From assembly GCA_900549415.1 (NCBI GenBank), contig URNX01000007.1, positions 27,265 through 91,264 of the forward strand: DNA of 64,000 nucleotides, read 5' to 3'. A program made the position numbers and the translations under genes. Positions within the stretch are counted from its first letter, which is position 1. The number at the start of each line of letters is the position of its first letter. The notes below the pieces were generated by a model. The model did not search any database, was not told the DNA's origin, and saw nothing but the letters and a program-made list of their open reading frames with translations. The stretch comes from an uncultured bacterium. GTDB lineage: Bacteria > Verrucomicrobiota > Lentisphaeria > Victivallales > UBA1829. Shown one piece after another: positions 27,026 to 35,508 of this stretch.

Positions 27026-27652
27026 TCATTTCTTTTCCGGTTTTGCCTGACGCGCAGATGCGGCGTCGGCTTCCGCCTCTTCCGCCGAAGCGCTTTTTGC
27101 AATCGGAGTGACGGATGTCGGTTTGGTCTTGATGTCCGCGCTGACTTTTCCGGCCTTTGCAGGCGCTGTTTCCTCAGCCTTTACGGGAGTCTCCGCCGGT
27201 TCCGCAGGAGCTGTCTCTTCTGCATTTTGCGGACGGATGAAGAGTTTGTATCCGGCGACTTCCGCATTCGGGGACATGGAGGTGAAACCGACCTCTTCGC
27301 CGTAGTCGACCGTGACATGGTTCCATGCGGACTGGCCGACTTCCTTGCCGTCTTTGTCATACCAGGCAAAACGGTAGGAGAGGGGGATATCCTGGTACGA
27401 GCAGAAAATCCAGTTCCAGGTGGAATAGGTCTTGACGCGGGCGCGGATGGAAACGTTTGTGAATTTGTTCTCCGTCTTCCAGGTGCGGACATACTCAAAA
27501 TTGAGCTTGTCCTGGATGGAGCTGTCAAGCTCAATGTTTTTCTGCTGCTCTTCCGTGATGGCGGTCGGGTTGTCGACTGCGGTACAGCATGCGGTGAAGA
27601 GCAGGGGGGCGGCGGCAACGCCGACGATCAGAAGATGTTTGCGGATATTCAT
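27026..27652 (-). CDS. Lipoprotein with YcfL-like (DUF1425) domain
   Basis: The 208-residue protein has a lipoprotein signal peptide with the lipobox LFTAC and Cys22 as the likely acylated residue. The start at 27652 is preferred because AAGGAG lies 8 bases upstream. Residues about 40-130 resemble the YcfL/DUF1425 beta-sandwich (IRARVKTYSTWNWIFCSYQDIPLSYRFAWYD, split over this region). The C-terminal 75 residues are a low-complexity Ala/Glu/Pro/Lys tail. Location is presumably periplasm or outer membrane. It is 11 bases after the ACT gene. Function unknown. Confidence 0.75.
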   Translation of the reverse strand: MNIRKHLLIVGVAAAPLLFTACCTAVDNPTAITEEQQKNIELDSSIQDKLNFEYVRTWKTENKFTNVSIRARVKTYSTWNWIFCSYQDIPLSYRFAWYDKDGKEVGQSAWNHVTVDYGEEVGFTSMSPNAEVAGYKLFIRPQNAEETAPAEPAETPVKAEETAPAKAGKVSADIKTKPTSVTPIAKSASAEEAEADAASARQAKPEKK

Positions 27653-27663
27653 TTCATTTCTCC

Positions 27664-28101
27664 TTATTTGAGCGAGAAGAAGCGGGTGGAGCCGACGATC
27701 TGCAGTTCGGGGCATTCCGCGAGTTTCTCCAGTGCGGATTCGGTGTCGTCAAAACGGAAAACAAGAACCGCGCGGTTGTTGCTTCCGTAAACGGATGCGT
27801 ACATGTATTCAACGTTCAGCCCGTGCGCTTCGAGCTTTTCGAGGACGTCGGAGAGCCCGCCGGGAGAGTCATCCACTTCAAGCGCGATTACATCGTTGAC
27901 GCTGACCGCGAATTTCTTCTCCTTGAGTGTATCGTACGCCTTCTGCCAGTCTTCGATGATGAAGCGCAGAATTCCGAAATCTTTGGTATCGGCAAGGGTG
28001 AGAGTCGTGATATTGAGTCCGGCGTCGGCGAGCGCTTTGCAGGGGCGGCTCACGGAGCCGGGCTTGTTTTCCACAAAAACGGAGATTTGTTTCAATTTCA
28101 T
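27664..28101 (-). CDS. Tandem ACT-domain protein
   Basis: The 145-residue protein consists of two ACT folds, at about 1-70 (QISVFVENKPGSVSRPCKALADAGLNI) and 75-145 (EVDDSPGGLSDVLEKLEAHGLNVEYMY). ACT domains bind amino acids to control enzymes or transcription. It is 14 bases downstream of paaK; this ACT-paaK pairing is common in anaerobes that have indolepyruvate oxidoreductase, suggesting a sensor for aromatic amino acids. Confidence 0.87.
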   Translation of the reverse strand: MKLKQISVFVENKPGSVSRPCKALADAGLNITTLTLADTKDFGILRFIIEDWQKAYDTLKEKKFAVSVNDVIALEVDDSPGGLSDVLEKLEAHGLNVEYMYASVYGSNNRAVLVFRFDDTESALEKLAECPELQIVGSTRFFSLK

Positions 28102-28115
28102 ATTGCACGCTCCTT

Positions 28116-29441
28116 TCAGGATTTCTTTTCGTTGCGGAGGTCGAGCACGCGTTTCGCTTTGCCTTCGCTGCGCGGAATGGTGTTCGGCGGTACAATTTTA
28201 ACCGGAGTGCGGATTCCGAGAATCCGTTCCACGGAATGAACGAATTTGTGCTGGAGATCTTCCATCGCACGGACTTTGTCGCTGAAGTTTTCGGGGTTGA
28301 TCTCAACTTCAACAAGCATGTCGTCCAGCCCGTCGTCGCGGCGGGTGAGGATGATGCGGTAGTGGGGCAGGGAGCCGTCAACCGCAAGAAGCCCGGTCTC
28401 AATCTGCGACGGGAAGACGTTTACTCCGCGGATGATGAACATATCGTCGCTGCGGCGCGAAATGCGTGCAATCCGGCGGATGGTCCGCCCGCATTCGCAC
28501 GGTTCGGAGATGATGCGCGTCAAGTCGCGGGTGCGGTAGCGGATCATCGGCATTGCGAACTTCGAAAGGGTCGTGAAGACCAGTTCGCCCTCTTCGCCGT
28601 CCGGAAGAACCTCGCAGGTTTCCGGGTCGATGATTTCGGGGTAGAAATGATCTTCAAAAATGTGAATTCCCTTGTGGCAGCCGCATTCGATGCCAACGCC
28701 GGGACCGCTCATTTCGGAGAGACCGTAGATGTCGAACGCCTCAATGCCGGACTGTTCTTCAATACGCTTTCTCATCTCTTCGGTCCACGGTTCGGCACCG
28801 AAAACACCCACGCGAACCGGAAGATCATGCAGATCGATTCCCATTTGTCCCGCCTTTTCGCAAAGGTGAATAAAATAGGTCGGCGTGCAGCAGATACCGG
28901 TTACACCGAAGTCGCGCATCAGCATGATCTGGCGCTCCGTGTTGCCTCCGGATGCGGGAACAACGGTCGCGCCGAGCGCTTCCACGCCGTAGTGCGCACC
29001 GAGACCTCCGGTGAACAGGCCGTAGCCGTAGGAGTTCTGAATGATGTCGCCGCGGTCGATTCCCGCCATGGAGAGCGCACGTTTCATGCAGCTCACCCAG
29101 ACGTCGATATCGTCTTTGGTATAGCCGACAACAATAGGTTTCCCAGTGGTTCCGCTGGAAGCGTGGAGACGTACTACCTGCTTCATGTCAAGCGCGAAAA
29201 GACCGAACGGATAGGTGTCGCGCAGATCTTTTTTCATCATGAACGGGAGCTTGGAAATATCGGCGAGCGAGTGGATATCGGAAGGCTTGACGCCTTTTTC
29301 ATCCATGCGTTTGCGATAGAACTCCACATTGTTGTATTCATGCGCGACAATGCGCTGAAGACGCTGGAGCTGAATCTGTTTGAGCAGCGGACGCGGGATA
29401 TAATCCTGCGCGCTGACCGGATTGTAATGAGTGGAAAGCAT
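28116..29441 (-). CDS. paaK: Phenylacetate-CoA ligase (AMP-forming)
   Basis: The 441-residue adenylate-forming enzyme has the P-loop-like LHASSGTTGKPIVVGYT, YGLFTGGLGAHYG, FDIYGLSEMSGPGVG, and the hinge region RYRTRDLTRI, with IIRGVNVFPSQIE near the C-terminal domain. It converts aryl acetates to CoA thioesters. No aerobic paa genes are nearby; the flanking iorA and iorB suggest a role in anaerobic aromatic amino acid metabolism. Operon order is iorA-iorB-paaK-ACT-lipoprotein. Confidence 0.93.
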   Translation of the reverse strand: MLSTHYNPVSAQDYIPRPLLKQIQLQRLQRIVAHEYNNVEFYRKRMDEKGVKPSDIHSLADISKLPFMMKKDLRDTYPFGLFALDMKQVVRLHASSGTTGKPIVVGYTKDDIDVWVSCMKRALSMAGIDRGDIIQNSYGYGLFTGGLGAHYGVEALGATVVPASGGNTERQIMLMRDFGVTGICCTPTYFIHLCEKAGQMGIDLHDLPVRVGVFGAEPWTEEMRKRIEEQSGIEAFDIYGLSEMSGPGVGIECGCHKGIHIFEDHFYPEIIDPETCEVLPDGEEGELVFTTLSKFAMPMIRYRTRDLTRIISEPCECGRTIRRIARISRRSDDMFIIRGVNVFPSQIETGLLAVDGSLPHYRIILTRRDDGLDDMLVEVEINPENFSDKVRAMEDLQHKFVHSVERILGIRTPVKIVPPNTIPRSEGKAKRVLDLRNEKKS

Positions 29442-29454
29442 CGGGGACCTCCGT

Positions 29455-29928
29455 TTACTTTACAAACTCCGCACCTTTGCGGAACGCCTCCTGGTTGACG
29501 GGCAGAAGTTCGCCGGAGAAGGTTTCCGCGAGGAGCTGATTCCAGATTTCATCCGAAAGTTTGAGATGGGCATTCAGCGCACCGAGCATTGCGATGTTCA
29601 TGCTGCGCCCCGGATCGTAGTCTCCAAGCATGGAGGGAGAAAGAACGATTCCGCCGGGTTTCAGCAGATGCCGGCACACTTCGACCTGGTCTTCCGCAAG
29701 GGAGACGAGAAAATCCGCCTGACCTTCGGGGATCATCGGGCTCCAGACTTTCGTGCCGAAGCGTACGTCGCTGGAAACGGAACCGCCGCGCTGGCTCATG
29801 CCGTGAAGTTCGCTCTTCTTGACGTCGAATCCGCTGCGGAAAGCTGCGGCTGTCAGAAGATCGCTGGCGAGAATCACGCCCTGTCCGCCGATTCCGGCGA
29901 AGACTACGTTAACGGTATCAAGTGTCAT
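29455..29928 (-). CDS. iorB: Indolepyruvate ferredoxin oxidoreductase beta subunit
   Basis: The 157-residue protein has the gamma-domain signature VVFAGIGGQGVILASDLL and ELHGMSQRGGSVSSDVRFG of 2-oxoacid:ferredoxin oxidoreductases. It is shorter than the roughly 190 residues often seen. Together with IorA it would decarboxylate arylpyruvates to aryl acyl-CoA. The start overlaps the iorA stop by 4 bases. Confidence 0.9.
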   Translation of the reverse strand: MTLDTVNVVFAGIGGQGVILASDLLTAAAFRSGFDVKKSELHGMSQRGGSVSSDVRFGTKVWSPMIPEGQADFLVSLAEDQVEVCRHLLKPGGIVLSPSMLGDYDPGRSMNIAMLGALNAHLKLSDEIWNQLLAETFSGELLPVNQEAFRKGAEFVK

Positions 29929-31517
29929 TTTACGCCTCCGTTCTTTTTCGCGAATTTAGCCATTTTTTTCATCTGCAGAACACAGGGACGTTTCGCGATG
30001 ATGACGCTGATGTCATTGGAGGCGAGATGCTCCTGAACAAGATTTTTGAACCGTTCTGTCTCTTTTGTGGTATCCACAATATCAACGTTGTTCACACCGC
30101 AGGCGCGGCAGACGGCTTCCAGATTGACGGGAATCGCAGGATCCATGTTGAGAAGATGGCCGGTGGCAGGGTTCTCCTGAAGTCCGGTCATTGCGGTCGT
30201 GGAGTTGTCGAGAATGATGACGACGTGTCCGGTTTTCGGACGGTTGTACGCCATTTCAACGATTCCGGTGAGACCGCTGTGAAGGAACGTGCTGTCGCCG
30301 ATAACGCTGACGACTTTGCGCGCCTGCTCTTCGGGGAGCGAGCGGCGCAGACCGAGTCCGACGCCGATGCTGGCGCCCATGCAGACGCACATGTCGATTG
30401 CGCTGAACGGCGGAAGCGTGCCGAGCGTGTAACAGCCGATGTCGCCTGCGACAATGCAGCCGAGGTCGCGCAGTGTCTCGAAGGACTTGCGGTGCGGGCA
30501 GCCCGGGCAGAGCTGCGGGGGACGACCCGGAACCGATGCCGGATCGGGCGTGAAGTTGCGGTCAAGCTGTTTCTTGACGCGGTTCACATTGAGTTCGCCG
30601 AACAGGAGAGAATCATCCTTCGGTTCAACCTTGATTCCGGCTGCGGAAATGGTGTCGGCCAGGAAGCGGTCGCCTTCTTCTATCACAACGCAGCGTTTAA
30701 CGGAATTCGCGAATTCCGCAATTTTCTTCATCGGAAGCGGCCAGGTGAGTCCGAGTTTGAGCACGGAAGCTTCCGGAGCGGCTTCGCAGACGTGCTGGTA
30801 GGAGATTCCGGAACAGATCACTCCGAGTTCCTTTGATCCGGCTTTCGCCTGCTCGAAGTCGGAGGTTTCCGCATAGGCGGCGAGTTCCTTCATAGTGTTT
30901 TCCAGACGGACATGCGCCTTCTTTGCGAATGCGGGAACCATGACATTTTTCTGAATATTCTTCACATAAGGCTTCTGCTCAAACGGATTGGCTTCACCGT
31001 GCAGGTGAACGATGGTCTGCGAGTGACAGACGCGTGTTGTCATGCGGAGCAGAACGGGCGTGTTGAACTTTTCGGAAAGTTCAAACGCCTTGATGGTGAA
31101 GTCGTAAGCCTCCTGGGAATCAGAAGGTTCGAGCATCAGCATCTTTGCAGCTTTTGCGTAGTTGCGGTTATCCTGCTCGTTCTGGCTGGAGGCGAGTCCC
31201 GGATCATCGGCGGAAACAATGACAAGACCGCCGTTGACACCCGTATAGGTGAGAGTGAACAGCGGGTCAGCGGCGACATTCAGTCCGACGTGTTTCATTG
31301 TGACGATGCTTCTTGCACCGCCGAAAGAGACGCCGATACCAACTTCGAGCGCGACTTTTTCATTCGGGGCCCATTCCGCGGATCCGCCGATTTTCGAGAA
31401 TGTTTCGAGAATTTCAGTAGACGGCGTTCCGGGATATCCGGCGCCGAGCCGGACGGAAGCGGCGAGCGCCGCGTATGCGACAGCCTCATCTCCGCTGAGG
31501 ATTCGTTTTTGGGACAT
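29925..31517 (-). CDS. iorA: Indolepyruvate ferredoxin oxidoreductase alpha subunit, without the ferredoxin tail
   Basis: The 530-residue protein has the pyruvate:ferredoxin oxidoreductase domains: N-terminal GDEAVAYAALAASVRLGAGYPGTPSTE, the RLGAGYP motif, then the thiamine-diphosphate domain with CPGCPHRKSFETL, GDIGCYTLG and GDSTFLHSGLTGI. The start at 31517 has AGGAGG upstream. The usual C-terminal ferredoxin-like segment with two CxxCxxC motifs, present in most IorA, is missing: the protein ends about 20 residues after AKRPCVLQ. The enzyme would then pass electrons by another route or need an outside Fe-S protein. Confidence 0.92.
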   Translation of the reverse strand: MSQKRILSGDEAVAYAALAASVRLGAGYPGTPSTEILETFSKIGGSAEWAPNEKVALEVGIGVSFGGARSIVTMKHVGLNVAADPLFTLTYTGVNGGLVIVSADDPGLASSQNEQDNRNYAKAAKMLMLEPSDSQEAYDFTIKAFELSEKFNTPVLLRMTTRVCHSQTIVHLHGEANPFEQKPYVKNIQKNVMVPAFAKKAHVRLENTMKELAAYAETSDFEQAKAGSKELGVICSGISYQHVCEAAPEASVLKLGLTWPLPMKKIAEFANSVKRCVVIEEGDRFLADTISAAGIKVEPKDDSLLFGELNVNRVKKQLDRNFTPDPASVPGRPPQLCPGCPHRKSFETLRDLGCIVAGDIGCYTLGTLPPFSAIDMCVCMGASIGVGLGLRRSLPEEQARKVVSVIGDSTFLHSGLTGIVEMAYNRPKTGHVVIILDNSTTAMTGLQENPATGHLLNMDPAIPVNLEAVCRACGVNNVDIVDTTKETERFKNLVQEHLASNDISVIIAKRPCVLQMKKMAKFAKKNGGVK

Positions 31518-31660
31518 TGTAACCTCCTGCACAAATACGAATTATTTGCTTTTATTAATCTTCAAAACTTACCACAATTCCGCCGTTTTTCAAGCGCGTT
31601 CGGACAAAAAAAACGTTTTTTCGTGCAGATTCAAAACTCCGCACGGAAAAACGTTCAGGG

Positions 31661-31696
31661 AAAATCTCCCGTTCTCGAAATCCGGAAACGGGAGAT
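31661..31696 (-). terminator. Rho-independent terminator after carB
   Basis: A 10-bp perfect stem (31664-31673 with 31687-31696, ATCTCCCGTT/AACGGGAGAT) with a 13-base loop lies 19 bases past the carB stop; on the minus strand it is followed by TTTTCCC. Confidence 0.7.
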
Positions 31697-31714
31697 GAAC
31701 GGCGGAAACCGCGG

Positions 31715-34700
31715 TTATTTGCCGGACTGGTACTCCTGAAGTGATTTCGGGAGTATGGCGTTGCTGCGGGCTGCGGCAATACCGGCAACCGTTGCAACTG
31801 CGGCGGCGATTGTGGTCATGTAGGCAATATGCTGCTGGATCGCCATCATGCGGATGTAGCTGTCGTCGAGCTTTTCGCTGCGGTCCTTCGGTGTGTTGAT
31901 GATCAGCTGAAGATCATGATTTTTGATCATGTCGCTGATATCCGGACGCCCCTCGCCAAGCTTGTTGACCACGGTGTTCGGAATGGAATGTCCGTCCAGG
32001 AACTTGGAAGTCCCCTCCGTTGCATAAAGTTTGAATCCGAGTTCATGCAGTTTCTGGACAATCGGCAGAAGGTACTCGCGGTCGCGGCGGTTCACCGTGA
32101 CCAGCGCAGAGCCCTCCAGCGGAAGCGGGGCATTCGCGGCTTTCTGACTCTTGAAGTAGGCAAGATCAAAACTGTCCGCAATGCCGAGAACTTCTCCGGT
32201 GGAGCGCATTTCCGGTCCGAGAACCGGGTCGACTTCCGGGAACATGTTGAACGGGAAGACCGCCTCTTTTACTCCGTAGTAATTCTTGCACTTGCGTTCA
32301 AGAAGCGGAGCAAAATCGGAAAGTTTCTTGCCGAGCATGAGTCCTGTCGCGATGCGGGCGAGCGGAACGCCCGTGATCTTCGCCACCAGAGGAACCGTGC
32401 GCGACGCGCGCGGATTGGCTTCAATGATGTAGACTTTGTCGTGGCAGACTGCGAACTGGACGTTCAGAATGCCGTCGACTTTGAAGTCTTTTGCAATCGC
32501 GGCGGCGTAGCGCTCAATCGTCTCAAGATGCTTCTTCGGAATTGTGACCGGGGGCAGCACGCAGGCGGAATCGCCGGAGTGAATGCCCGCAAGTTCCACG
32601 TGTTCCATAATTGTGGCGACAAAAGTTTCATTGCCGTCGGAAAGCGCGTCGACTTCCGTTTCCGTTGCGTTGTCGAGGAAGCGGTCGATGAGCATCGGGT
32701 ATTCCGGGCTGACCTGGATGGCTTCGACGGCGTAACGCTTCAGGGTCTCTTCATCATGAATGACTGCCATGCCGCGTCCGCCCAGAACGAACGAGGGACG
32801 AACCATGACCGGATAACCGATCTTGCGTCCGAGTTCAACCGCCTGTTCGAGCGAGTGGGAAATGCCGCTTTCCGGCTGCGGAATGCCGAGTGCAATCATG
32901 CGTTCGCGGAAATATTCGCGGTCTTCCGCCAGACGGATTCCCTCCGGCTGAGTGCCGAGAATATTCACGCCGGCGTCCTTGAGCTGCTGGGCGATATTGA
33001 GCGGAGTCTGTCCGCCGAACTGAACAATGACGCCCTGCGGTTTTTCCTTTTCGTAGATCGCGAGAACGTCTTCCACGGTCAGCGGCTCAAAGTAAAGTTT
33101 GTTGCTGGTATCGTAGTCGGTGGAGACTGTTTCCGGGTTGCAGTTGACCATGATCGACTCATAACCTGCATCGCGGAGAGCAAACGCCGCGTGAACGCAG
33201 GTGTAGTCGAACTCGATGCCCTGTCCGATACGGTTCGGACCGCCGCCGAGAATCATAATCTTTTTGTTCGGCGTGACGGCAACTTCGTCCTTCGCATCTT
33301 TTGCGTAGGTGGAGTAGTAATAAGCCGCGTTTTCGACTCCGGAGACCGGAACCGCGCAGAAGACGGCTTTCACACCGAGCGCAAGACGGCGGTCGCGGAT
33401 CTGTTTTTCGGAAACGCTGAAGAGAGCCGCAAGATATTTGTCGGAGAACCCGTCGCGCTTTGCCTGAATCAGCAGCTCGTCGGAAAGCGTATCGAAATCG
33501 TGTTTCTGAAGCTCAATTTCGAGCGCGGCAAGTTCCGCCATCTGTTCAATGAAATAGCGGGTGATTTTCGTCAGCTTCACAATATCATCGACGGCGACGC
33601 CTTTTTTCAGAGCTTCATAGATCTGAAAATAGCGTTCGCTGTTCGGTGTAATGATGCGGGTGCGGAGCTCTTCGGCGGTGAGCTTTTCGAATTTCTTGAC
33701 GCAACCGAGTCCGGAGCGTCCGATTTCGAGTGAACGGATCGCTTTCTGGAATGCTTCCTTGAAGTTCTTGCCGATGCTCATGACTTCACCGACAGCCTTC
33801 ATCTGTGTACCGAGACGATCCTTTGCCTGCGCGAATTTTTCAAACGCCCAGCGGGCGAACTTTACAACGACATAGTCGCCGGAGGGCGTGTAACGGTCAA
33901 GAGAACCGTCGCGCCAGTAGGGAATGTCCTTGAGGTCGAGTCCTGCGGCAAGACGTGTGGAAACGCTGGCGATCGGGAAGCCGGTGGCTTTCGAGGCGAG
34001 TGCGCTGGAACGGGAGGTGCGGGGGTTGATTTCAATCACAATAATCCGGTCGTCAACCGGGTTGTGTGCAAACTGGACATTGCCTCCGCCGATGATGCCG
34101 ACGCCGTCGACGATGCGGTAGGCGTAATCCTGAAGGCGTTTCTGAACCGATTCGGGAACGGTAAGCATCGGGGCTACGCAGAAGCTGTCGCCGGTGTGAA
34201 CACCCATCGGATCAACGTTTTCGATGAAGCAGACCGTGATTTTCTTTCCGGTGGCATCACGGACGACTTCGAGTTCAAGTTCTTCCCAGCCGATAACACA
34301 CTCTTCCACGAGCACCTGGTGAATCATGCTGGCATCGAGTCCGCGGGAGCAGACTTCACGGAGTTCTTCGACATTGTAGACGATGCCGCCGCCGGTTCCG
34401 CCCATGGTGTAAGCGGGACGGAGGACGACCGGGTAGCCGAACTCCTTCGCAATCTTTTCGGCTTCTTCGAGTGAGTAGCAGGGTTCGGATTTCGCCATGG
34501 GAATGCCGAGCTGCTTCATCGTCTCCTTGAAGGTGATGCGGTCTTCGCCGCGCTTGATGGCGTTCAGGTCGACGCCGATGACTTTGACGTTGTTTCTGGA
34601 GAGAATGCCGGCTTCATCGAGTTCGATGGAGAGGTTGAGCGCGGTCTGTCCGCCGAGATTCGGCAGAAGAGCGTCGGGTTTCTCTTTCTGAATGATTTTT

Positions 34701-34924
34701 TCGATGCTGTCGACTGTGAGCGGTTCAATGTAGGTGTGATCCGCCATGCCCGGGTCGGTCATGATGGTTGCGGGGTTGGAGTTTACAAGGACAATTTCAT
34801 AACCTTCCTTGCGAAGGGCCTTGCAAGCCTGGGTTCCCGAATAATCGAATTCGCAGGCCTGACCGATAATGATCGGACCGGAACCGATAATCAATACTTT
34901 GTGAATGTCCGTGCGCTTGGGCAT
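31715..34924 (-). CDS. carB: Carbamoyl-phosphate synthase large subunit
   Basis: The 1069-residue protein has the expected length and duplicated ATP-grasp organisation. The N-terminal half begins KVLIIGSGPIIIGQACEFDYSGTQACKALR and has ENVDPMGVHTGDS; the second half begins KKIMILGGGPNRIGQGIEFDY and has EHVELAGIHSGDSACVLPP. A C-terminal MGS-like allosteric domain (KLYATEGTSKFL) follows. It makes carbamoyl phosphate for pyrimidines and arginine with CarA, which is not in the window. A terminator follows. Confidence 0.97.
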   Translation of the reverse strand: MPKRTDIHKVLIIGSGPIIIGQACEFDYSGTQACKALRKEGYEIVLVNSNPATIMTDPGMADHTYIEPLTVDSIEKIIQKEKPDALLPNLGGQTALNLSIELDEAGILSRNNVKVIGVDLNAIKRGEDRITFKETMKQLGIPMAKSEPCYSLEEAEKIAKEFGYPVVLRPAYTMGGTGGGIVYNVEELREVCSRGLDASMIHQVLVEECVIGWEELELEVVRDATGKKITVCFIENVDPMGVHTGDSFCVAPMLTVPESVQKRLQDYAYRIVDGVGIIGGGNVQFAHNPVDDRIIVIEINPRTSRSSALASKATGFPIASVSTRLAAGLDLKDIPYWRDGSLDRYTPSGDYVVVKFARWAFEKFAQAKDRLGTQMKAVGEVMSIGKNFKEAFQKAIRSLEIGRSGLGCVKKFEKLTAEELRTRIITPNSERYFQIYEALKKGVAVDDIVKLTKITRYFIEQMAELAALEIELQKHDFDTLSDELLIQAKRDGFSDKYLAALFSVSEKQIRDRRLALGVKAVFCAVPVSGVENAAYYYSTYAKDAKDEVAVTPNKKIMILGGGPNRIGQGIEFDYTCVHAAFALRDAGYESIMVNCNPETVSTDYDTSNKLYFEPLTVEDVLAIYEKEKPQGVIVQFGGQTPLNIAQQLKDAGVNILGTQPEGIRLAEDREYFRERMIALGIPQPESGISHSLEQAVELGRKIGYPVMVRPSFVLGGRGMAVIHDEETLKRYAVEAIQVSPEYPMLIDRFLDNATETEVDALSDGNETFVATIMEHVELAGIHSGDSACVLPPVTIPKKHLETIERYAAAIAKDFKVDGILNVQFAVCHDKVYIIEANPRASRTVPLVAKITGVPLARIATGLMLGKKLSDFAPLLERKCKNYYGVKEAVFPFNMFPEVDPVLGPEMRSTGEVLGIADSFDLAYFKSQKAANAPLPLEGSALVTVNRRDREYLLPIVQKLHELGFKLYATEGTSKFLDGHSIPNTVVNKLGEGRPDISDMIKNHDLQLIINTPKDRSEKLDDSYIRMMAIQQHIAYMTTIAAAVATVAGIAAARSNAILPKSLQEYQSGK

Positions 34925-35004
34925 GTGTTCCTCCTCTGTTTTTTAATTGCAGTAGTCGGAACCTAACTATACACCCGAAACGGCGTTTTTCAAACATGCA
35001 AGAG

Positions 35005-35508
35005 CTATTTTCTTACGATTTCAGCGACTTTCGTCCAGAAATCCAGTTTCTGCCGGTATGTCAGCATCGCTGCTGCAGGGCTGGTCGAGGGAAGACGTTC
35101 GATCTGGAGACCGCGCTGAAACAGCGGAGCGTGGTAGCGTTTCAGAAAATTGAATGACGCCGTGCCGTTGCAGAAAATATGTGTAATGGTCGGCGTCCGT
35201 TCGATCAGTCCGGCAATATCGTTCGGAACCGGATCGGTGATTTTTGTATCCAGGCTTCCCGTCCGGCGACAGAACGCAAGCGTATCCCACAGAGCAATCC
35301 GGTTCTCGCCGAGTTTGCGCAGGCGCTCCGGATAGGGAAGATCGCGGGAGAAGCCGAACAGTTCTCCCATAATTTTCCAGAACGCATTCTGCGGGAAAGC
35401 GTAATACTGCTGTTGGCGCAGTGATTCCTCTCCGGGCATGGATCCGAGAATCAGGACTTTCGCCCCCGGGTAAACACTCGGGGGAAAGGATTGCTTCCGC
35501 TCTGTCAT
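35005..35508 (-). CDS. Uracil-DNA glycosylase superfamily protein, DNA-deoxyinosine glycosylase-like
   Basis: The 167-residue protein has ILGSMPGEESLRQQQYYAFP followed by NAFWKIMGE, the pattern of the hypoxanthine-DNA glycosylase branch of the UDG superfamily. The late motif LPSTSPAAAM is the usual substrate-binding loop. It would remove deaminated bases. The start overlaps the stop of the YgiQ-like gene by 4 bases. Confidence 0.85.
   Translation of the reverse strand: MTERKQSFPPSVYPGAKVLILGSMPGEESLRQQQYYAFPQNAFWKIMGELFGFSRDLPYPERLRKLGENRIALWDTLAFCRRTGSLDTKITDPVPNDIAGLIERTPTITHIFCNGTASFNFLKRYHAPLFQRGLQIERLPSTSPAAAMLTYRQKLDFWTKVAEIVRK

Noticed and set aside
31829..33733. A 634-codon plus-strand frame
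   Set aside because: Antisense to carB and without family motifs.
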